DNA from: CAZMVY01 sp964617875
Lineage (GTDB): Bacteria > Planctomycetota > Phycisphaerae > UBA1845 > PWPN01
NCBI GenBank assembly: GCA_964617875.1
Contig: CAZUAI010000128.1
Location: forward strand, 1-10,528
Direction of reading: 5' to 3'
Length of the DNA stretch: 10,528 bases
A model generated the notes under the pieces. The model saw only the letters and a program-made list of their open reading frames with translations. It had not been told where the DNA came from and searched no databases. The translations under genes and the position numbers were made by a program. Shown piece after piece: positions 6,139 to 10,528 of this stretch; positions within the stretch are counted from its first letter, which is position 1; the number at the start of each line of letters is the position of its first letter.

Positions 6139-6924
6139 ATGGCAGAAGCAACGCAGACTCTCACCGACTTGTCCGTGCTGCAGGAGGCGTGCGATCGAAA
6201 CCTCCCGCTGGAGCTGCACTACGTCAATACCCGCTGCTCCGCCGGTTCGATGGAGCCGGACATCCTCGTGGCGCACACGCGGCTGATCCGGATGGAGGGA
6301 GGCGAAATCCATGTGGACAACGCGCAGCACATCGGCAAGGAAGTCCGGCTGCGGGTCGATCAGCCCGTCGATGCGTTCTTCACGCATAACGACACGATGT
6401 ACACCTTCCGGACGAAGGTCAAGGCCCTCCGGAAGAAGATCGACCTGAACCAGAGCACACGCATTGTCGGCGCGGTGCTGGAGGCGCCGCCGTCGCTCGG
6501 AGAAGGGCAGCGGCGCGAGGACTACCGCGTTTCGGTGGCGGCGCTGGACCCCATTCCGGTTTACATCCACGAAACGGACAACGCCGACCCCAACAGCTGT
6601 CCTCTGAACGTCCGCCGCTGGACCGGCCAGCTGTTTGACGTGTCGCGCGGGGGCCTGGCCGTCCGCATCGAGGGACCGACGCGGTTCTTCCTTCGGGTGG
6701 CCCGCCTGTGCTTCCTGACGTTCGACTTGCCCGGCCATAACGTCAACCTTGCGTTCCTCGCCGAGTGCCGTCACATGCGCGACATCCCCGGCCACGACGC
6801 CGGCATCGCAGGCTTCCAGTTTCTCCGCTGGCCGGACATGGGCGTCATGCGGTCGCAGTTGGCCAACATCGGCCGGTTCACCGCCGACGTCGAGCGTGCC
6901 CGCCGCGCCCGGCTCGTCCGGTAG
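6139..6924 (+). CDS. PilZ-domain protein (putative c-di-GMP receptor) with N-terminal YcgR-like domain
   Basis: A 261-residue cytoplasmic protein without signal peptide or membrane segment. Residues about 10-115 form a beta-rich domain resembling the N-terminal half of YcgR-type flagellar brake proteins. The PilZ domain begins at QRREDYR (124-130), carrying the RRxxxR c-di-GMP motif (Arg125, Arg126, Arg130), and continues with DVSRGG (167-172), the (D/N)xSxxG motif. Both halves of the ligand site are intact, so binding is likely. Its output partner is not visible: no flagellar, pilus or polysaccharide gene lies nearby. ATG 6139 has only a G-rich stretch (6121-6125) 13 bases upstream. The open frame extends further left but that part translates the antisense of the AKR gene. 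It faces the AKR operon divergently and ends 24 bases from the convergent Asp-box gene. Confidence 0.82.
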   Translation: MAEATQTLTDLSVLQEACDRNLPLELHYVNTRCSAGSMEPDILVAHTRLIRMEGGEIHVDNAQHIGKEVRLRVDQPVDAFFTHNDTMYTFRTKVKALRKKIDLNQSTRIVGAVLEAPPSLGEGQRREDYRVSVAALDPIPVYIHETDNADPNSCPLNVRRWTGQLFDVSRGGLAVRIEGPTRFFLRVARLCFLTFDLPGHNVNLAFLAECRHMRDIPGHDAGIAGFQFLRWPDMGVMRSQLANIGRFTADVERARRARLVR

Positions 6925-6948
6925 CCGGACGCCCCCGGGGTTGTCCCC

Positions 6949-8025
6949 TCATTCGCAGGGACGGACGCCTTCGCCACTCACCCGGAAGCGGATCGCCCGG
7001 ATGTCGCTCCCGCGGCCTTCCGTGTAGTAGACACAATAGACGCTTCCGTCCGGCAGTTCGCACAGGCTCGGATAGGCGCCGATGCACGGATCGAGCCGCA
7101 CGGCGTCGCTCCAGGTCCCGCCGTCGTCCGCGCTGTAGCGCAGGCACGTGCCGACGTTCGGCGCCCGGTAGCCCAGCAGCAGGATGCCCGCGCGCGTCTT
7201 CAGCAGGTACGGCGCATGGCCCTCGAAGCCGACCCGCTTCGGCTCGCTCCACGTCCTGCCGCCGTCGCTCGACGACGAGAAGGCCATCGCCGGCCGCATC
7301 ATCATCAGCAGGCGGCCCTTCGCGAGTTCGCAGAAGTCCGGCTCGGCGTCGAGCGGAATGTCCGAATGCTCGCCGATCGACACCGGCGCCGTCCAGGTCC
7401 GCCCGCCGTCGCTGGATGTGGTGAACCCGGCGTGCATCTGCTTCCGGACGCGGTCCTCGCCGGGGTGGTAGTACAGGGCCAGTCCGAGCCGTCCGTCCGA
7501 GAGCGGCCGGATCGGCGAACTGCAGATCCATTGGTCGAAGAGCACCTGCTCGGCGCCCCAGGTCCTGCCGCCGTCGCGCGAGCGGACCATCGCCGAGTGC
7601 ACGAACTGGTAGCCGTGCTGTGCGTCGTGCCGGAGCGAAAAGTAGTTGCAGAGCAGGTCCCCGTTCGGCATCTCGACGATCGACGGGTCGCGGTCGTCGA
7701 GCGGCGTGTCCACGACCACCGCCGCCTTCGACCACGTCTTGCCCTCGTCGCCGCTGCGCACGATGCAGATCCGCCCGGCCTTCGCGCAGTGGTCGGGCAG
7801 CTTGCCCCCCGGCGCCCATTTCGGCAGCGAGACGTGATCAAAGCCGGCGTAGAAGACGCAGAGCAGCTCGCCCTTCTTCGTCCGGATCACGTCGGGAAAG
7901 GCCTCGTAGGCCCCGGCGCCGGCGTCGTCGCACACGATCACGGGCCGGAACGCGGGCGCCGTGGCCGGCGCATCCGCCCCGGCGGCCGTGACAACCGAAA
8001 CCAGCACGAACAGCGCAGACATCAT
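6949..8025 (-). CDS. Secreted Asp-box (BNR) protein of the sialidase superfamily
   Basis: A 358-residue protein with a signal peptide (residues 1 to about 18, MMSALFVLVSVVTAAGADA) and a six-bladed propeller-like body. Five Asp-box turns are visible: SGDEGKTW (91-98), SRDGGRTW (149-156), SSDGGRTW (204-211 and 252-259) and SADDGGTW (298-305). FRPVIV (26-31) sits where true sialidases have the FRIP arginine motif, and repeated 'LPDG-L' hairpins fit the GH33-like fold. I cannot assign the Arg triad or the Tyr/Glu nucleophile with certainty, so the substrate (sialic acid, another glycan, or none) is open. The start is the first of two adjacent ATGs (8025-8023) because GGGGGAA lies about 6 bases upstream. 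It follows the GTPase gene by 34 bases and may be the last gene of that transcript. Confidence 0.85.
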   Translation of the reverse strand: MMSALFVLVSVVTAAGADAPATAPAFRPVIVCDDAGAGAYEAFPDVIRTKKGELLCVFYAGFDHVSLPKWAPGGKLPDHCAKAGRICIVRSGDEGKTWSKAAVVVDTPLDDRDPSIVEMPNGDLLCNYFSLRHDAQHGYQFVHSAMVRSRDGGRTWGAEQVLFDQWICSSPIRPLSDGRLGLALYYHPGEDRVRKQMHAGFTTSSDGGRTWTAPVSIGEHSDIPLDAEPDFCELAKGRLLMMMRPAMAFSSSSDGGRTWSEPKRVGFEGHAPYLLKTRAGILLLGYRAPNVGTCLRYSADDGGTWSDAVRLDPCIGAYPSLCELPDGSVYCVYYTEGRGSDIRAIRFRVSGEGVRPCE

Positions 8026-8059
8026 GGGATTCCCCCGCACGCGCAACCCGCCCCTTCCG

Positions 8060-9124
8060 TCACACGTTGAACTTGATCAGGATGCAGTCCCCGTCCTGCA
8101 CCACGTACGTCTTTCCCTCCAGGCGGACCTTTCCGGCGGCCTTCGCCGCCTTCATGTCGCCGGCGGCCTTGAGATCCTCGAAAGCGACGGTTTCGGCGCG
8201 GATGAAGCCGCGGGCCAGGTCCGAGTGAATCTCGCCCGCCGCGTCCACGGCGACCGTGCCGCGTCGGATCGACCAGGCGCGGACCTCGTCTTCGCCGTAC
8301 GTCAGGAACGAAATCAGGCCGAGCGCGTCGTAGCACGCGCGAACGAGACGGTCCTTCGCCGGCTCCTTCACGCCAAGATCGTCGAGGAATGCCTGGCGGT
8401 CGCCGGGATCGAGCTGGGCGATCTCCGCCTCCGTGTTCGCGCAAAGGCCGACCATGGCGCTCGCGTGCGGGTAGCCGAAGAGCGCCGGGGCGGCCGCGTC
8501 ACGGTCCGACACGTTGACGACGACGACGAGCGGCATCTGCGTGAGAAAGCGGAAGCCCCGCACCAGCTTCTGCTCCTCGTCGGTGGTCACGACGTCGGAC
8601 AGCGGCTTCTCGTTCTCGAGGGCGTCGCGGCAGCGTTGAAGCACCGCCAGCTCGCGCTTCTCCTGGTCGTGCGTCTTCGTGGGCTTCGTCAGGGCCTTCT
8701 CGAGCCGCTCGATGCGGTTCGCCACCGTCTCCAGGTCCGCGAAGATCAGCTCCGCGTGCAGTTCCTCGAGATCGGCCTTCGGGTCCACACGGTCGCGGTA
8801 CGCGGGGACCAGCGGATTGTCGAACGCCCGCACGACCGCCACCAGCCCGTCGCAGAGCTTGAGGCTCGGGATGTGCCGGCGGAACTCGGCCTGCTGCTGG
8901 GCCGTCACCTGGCTGAAGCCCGGGACATCCACGACCTCGATCGTCGCGGGCGTATACTTCTTCGGCTTGTAGAGCGCCGCGAGGAAATCGAGCCGCGGGT
9001 CCGGCACCTTCACGACGGCAACGTGCTCGCCCATCCCGTGCGTGGGGTCCTCGAAAAGCCCCGTGACGGCCCGAAACAGCGTGGTCTTGCCGGACTGCGG
9101 AGGCCCGACGAATGCGATCTTCAT
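8060..9124 (-). CDS. ychF: YchF/OLA1-like P-loop NTPase with C-terminal TGS domain, divergent
   Basis: A 354-residue cytoplasmic protein of the Obg-related YchF family, which hydrolyses ATP or GTP and associates with ribosomes. Visible parts: P-loop GPPQSGKTT (7-15), VPDPRLD (40-46), DVPG (66-69), a helical insertion (about 115-190) with KRELAVLQRCRDALE, the base-recognition-like NVSD (204-207), and a well-kept TGS region from GLISFLTYGEDEVRAWSIRR (269-288) through GEIHSDLARGFIRAE to the end KFNV. It departs from standard YchF in the P-loop (GLPNVGKST is usual) and in switch II, where GAxxGxGLGNxFL is replaced by FSQVTAQQQAEFRRHI. It may be a paralogue with altered nucleotide handling rather than the housekeeping copy. 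Start ATG 9124 is preferred over an in-frame TTG at 9139 because MKIAFVG begins the first strand. It lies 30 bases after atpG. Confidence 0.85.
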   Translation of the reverse strand: MKIAFVGPPQSGKTTLFRAVTGLFEDPTHGMGEHVAVVKVPDPRLDFLAALYKPKKYTPATIEVVDVPGFSQVTAQQQAEFRRHIPSLKLCDGLVAVVRAFDNPLVPAYRDRVDPKADLEELHAELIFADLETVANRIERLEKALTKPTKTHDQEKRELAVLQRCRDALENEKPLSDVVTTDEEQKLVRGFRFLTQMPLVVVVNVSDRDAAAPALFGYPHASAMVGLCANTEAEIAQLDPGDRQAFLDDLGVKEPAKDRLVRACYDALGLISFLTYGEDEVRAWSIRRGTVAVDAAGEIHSDLARGFIRAETVAFEDLKAAGDMKAAKAAGKVRLEGKTYVVQDGDCILIKFNV

Positions 9125-9154
9125 GGCGAATCCACTCAAGGCGGCGGAAAGGGC

Positions 9155-10057
9155 TTACTTCAATGCCTCCGCCCCGCCCACGATGTCCAGCAGTTCCAGC
9201 GTGATCTGCGTCTGCCGTGCCCGGTTGTACGCCTGCGTGAGTTGCTTGATCATGTCCGTGGCGGCGTCCGTGGCGGCCTTCATCGCCACCATGCGGGCCA
9301 CCTGTTCGCTGACCGCCGCATCGGTGAAGCACTGGAACAGCCGCACCTTGACCGTCAGCGGGAGCAACTCGGCCAGCAGCACCGACGGCGGCGGCGTGAA
9401 ATCGTACTGGACGGGAACGGACGCCGTCCGCGCCTCGGCGGCAGCGGTCCCTGCGGGCGGCTGGAGCGGCAGCAGTTGCAGCACCTCGGCGTACTGCGTT
9501 GCGGTGGACTCGAACCGCATGTAGACCACGTGAACGCTGTCCAGTTTCCCCTCGGCATACTGCCGGAGGAAGCCCTCGGCGATCGGCTCGACCTCCGCAT
9601 ACTGCGGCCGGTCCTCGAACTGGGTGTACGTCGCCGCCATCGGTCGTCCGCGGTAGCGGAAGTAGGTGATGCCCTTCTTGCCCGCCACGTGCAGCTCGAC
9701 CGTCCGGCGCCCGCCTTCGGCGCCGGGGGGGTTTTCGAGGGAGTCGATGGTGCTCCCTGCGGTGCGAAGCAGCCCGGCGTTGTAGCCCCCGCACAGCCCC
9801 CGGTTGCTGGTGATGACCACGAGCGCGGCTCGTCCCGTCCCGGCGTTCACCCGCAGCAGCGGGTGCTCGATGGACTCCCGGTCGCTGGACAACTGGCGGA
9901 CCAGGTCCGTGATCTTCTGCGTATACGGCTTGGTGGCCACGGCCCGGTTGAAGGCCCGCTGAAACCGCGCCGTCGCGATCAACTGCATGGTCCGGGTGAT
10001 CTTGCAGATGTTCTGGACCGCCTTGCGGCGTTTGACGATGGCTCTGGCCTTTGCCAC
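9155..10057 (-). CDS. atpG: F-type ATP synthase gamma subunit
   Basis: A 300-residue central-stalk subunit of F1Fo ATP synthase, coupling rotation of the membrane ring to catalysis in the alpha/beta hexamer at the inner membrane. The N-terminal helix reads AIVKRRKAVQNICKITRTMQ (6-25), the central strand region has VITSNRGLCGGYN (81-93), and the C-terminal helix has ARMVAMKAATDAATDMI then YNRARQTQITLELLDIVGGA, all diagnostic. Residues about 196-224 contain a Pro/Ala-rich insertion. The start is GTG (10057-10055), where homologues begin MAKARAIVKR, with GGGAG about 9 bases upstream. An ATG further upstream would add residues unlike the family. Unusually, neither atpA upstream nor atpD downstream is present; the next gene is the YchF-like GTPase. 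A promoter-like sequence at 10111-10139 suggests the gene starts its own transcript. Confidence 0.95.
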   Translation of the reverse strand: MAKARAIVKRRKAVQNICKITRTMQLIATARFQRAFNRAVATKPYTQKITDLVRQLSSDRESIEHPLLRVNAGTGRAALVVITSNRGLCGGYNAGLLRTAGSTIDSLENPPGAEGGRRTVELHVAGKKGITYFRYRGRPMAATYTQFEDRPQYAEVEPIAEGFLRQYAEGKLDSVHVVYMRFESTATQYAEVLQLLPLQPPAGTAAAEARTASVPVQYDFTPPPSVLLAELLPLTVKVRLFQCFTDAAVSEQVARMVAMKAATDAATDMIKQLTQAYNRARQTQITLELLDIVGGAEALK

Positions 10058-10110
10058 GTTACGAGTCTCCCGGTCGCCGGTTCGCCGGCGTCGTACCCCG
10101 ACGGGCGGGT

Positions 10111-10139
10111 ATGATACGCGAGAGCCGGCCGGAGGCCAA
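10111..10139 (-). promoter_or_regulatory. Sigma70-like promoter candidate for atpG
   Basis: On the minus strand TTGGCC (10139-10134) and TATCAT (10116-10111) are spaced by 17 bases, matching 4/6 and 5/6 of the consensus. The predicted start near 10104 gives a leader of about 45 bases before the GTG start of atpG, which fits the GGGAG ribosome binding site. It supports an atpG-GTPase-Asp-box protein transcript. Confidence 0.5.
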
Positions 10140-10151
10140 GTTGGACCGTGG

Positions 10152-10172
10152 GGCGTTGCGTGCCGCAACGCC
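10152..10172. repeat. Perfect 9-bp inverted repeat (hairpin)
   Basis: GGCGTTGCG (10152-10160) and CGCAACGCC (10164-10172) pair perfectly around a TGC loop, just upstream of the atpG promoter candidate. No T-run follows on either strand. It may be a dispersed palindromic element, a terminator for a gene beyond the intron reading leftward, or a protein-binding site. Confidence 0.6.
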
Positions 10173-10378
10173 GGAATGTGGAAAGTGCGAACATGGCAAA
10201 GTCGAGAGGCAATCGCGCCAGGCGACCTGCGAGAGCAGGATGCGAACGGATCGCGAGACGCTTCCTCTGGCCACAACGAGCCGGGCGGCACGGCGGACGG
10301 ACGGGAGGATCAGAACGGGGCCGCAGGTCGATTGCGCGGAACGGAGTGATGGCAAAGCCGGAGACGGCAGTCCGGTAG

Positions 10379-10398
10379 GGCAGGTCGCCAGACCTGCC
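10379..10398. repeat. Perfect 8-bp hairpin 10 bases before the intron
   Basis: GGCAGGTC (10379-10386) and GACCTGCC (10391-10398) pair perfectly around a GCCA loop. It resembles the GCAGGCT-AGCCTGC hairpin at 2574-2592 in design (CAGG arm, CCTG arm), so both may belong to one family of short palindromes. The intron's 5' splice site follows 10 bases later; some group II introns, notably group IIC, choose sites just after stem-loops. Confidence 0.65.
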
Positions 10399-10408
10399 AT
10401 CTTCGGTG

Positions 10409-10528
10409 GTGTGCCAGGCATGATGTTTGACTTGGAGGTGCAAGTCCTCTGGGGACCTTGATGACGGGAACCCCTAGCCGAACAGCAAGGGCTGTCACCG
10501 CGAGGTGAGGTCTGAAGGAAGCTGGAGG
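10409..10528 (+). mobile_element. Group II intron, 5' portion (domain I), truncated by the window edge
   Basis: The sequence from 10409 starts GTGTGCC, fitting the GUGYG 5' boundary of group II introns. It continues with the domain I signature segments GGTGCAAGTCC (10437-10447), CCTAGCCGAACAGCAAGGGC (10473-10492), ACCGCGAGGTGAG (10497-10509) and TCTGAAGGAAGCTGGAGG (10511-10528), which I recognise from many bacterial group II introns. These are self-splicing ribozymes that usually encode a reverse transcriptase/maturase in domain IV and move by retrohoming. The maturase gene and domains V-VI would lie to the right of the window. It sits in an intergenic region, opposite in direction to atpG. 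Identification rests on recalled sequence similarity; the boundary is uncertain by a few bases. Confidence 0.8.

Larger units (their letters stand above)
10058..10408. other. Intergenic region between atpG and the group II intron
   Basis: No credible gene is seen in these 351 bases; the open frames are short, lack domains and lack ribosome binding sites. The stretch holds the atpG promoter candidate (10111-10139) and two perfect hairpins (10152-10172 and 10379-10398). The alpha-subunit gene that usually precedes atpG is not here in any frame. Confidence 0.6.

Noticed and set aside
6925..6948. Terminator between the PilZ and Asp-box genes (GGAC...GTCC)
   Set aside because: The CCCC/GGGG arms are adjacent and leave no loop, and there is no T-run.
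7961..10114. 717-residue plus-strand open frame opposite the YchF-like gene and atpG
   Set aside because: Mirror-frame artefact of high GC3 coding; the minus strand shows unmistakable P-loop, TGS and gamma-subunit motifs.

Overview
The window is GC-rich bacterial chromosome. Its GC-heavy third codon positions, high density of predicted lipoproteins, a papain-family-like pro-segment, a sialidase-like Asp-box protein, an S1 protein with a Pro/Ala-rich N-terminus and short GC-rich palindromic repeats together suggest a member of the Planctomycetota (Phycisphaerae-like). This is inferred from protein style and repeat content; no marker gene decides it.

Layout. At 1-254 (minus) lies the N-terminal part of a secreted protein resembling the pro-region of papain-like (C1) peptidases. 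It runs off the left edge and shows a possible frameshift in its signal sequence. About 600 bases without a convincing gene follow; they hold a degenerate GAATGNCGAA-type repeat and a promoter-like pair of boxes. Then comes a plus-strand block: a five-domain ribosomal protein S1 (869-2485), a triple palindromic repeat (2505-2592), and two close-packed predicted lipoprotein genes, a Cys-based phosphatase (2617-3225) and a zinc N-acetylmuramoyl-L-alanine amidase (3241-4272). Converging on these is a minus-strand pair with ATGA overlap: a Tat-exported aldo/keto reductase-fold lipoprotein (4810-5892) and a tetraheme cytochrome c lipoprotein (4346-4813). The pair is driven by a good sigma70-like promoter at 5939-5968. 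A PilZ protein (6139-6924, plus) follows. The next minus-strand run is atpG (9155-10057), a divergent YchF/OLA1-like GTPase (8060-9124) and a secreted Asp-box/sialidase-fold protein (6949-8025), with gaps of about 30 bases. atpG has a promoter-like sequence of its own and no atpA directly upstream. Two hairpins precede the 5' end of a plus-strand group II intron at about 10409, which continues past the right edge.

How the genes fit together. Most of the window concerns the cell envelope: a lipoprotein amidase and phosphatase, a lipoprotein redox pair, a secreted Asp-box protein and a PilZ sensor. Three core functions (S1, ATP synthase gamma, YchF-like GTPase) are set among them. The most unusual unit is the translationally coupled pair of Tat-exported AKR-fold lipoprotein, lacking three of four expected catalytic residues, and tetraheme cytochrome. 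It could be an undescribed envelope redox or sensing module. No CRISPR array, tRNA or rRNA gene is visible.
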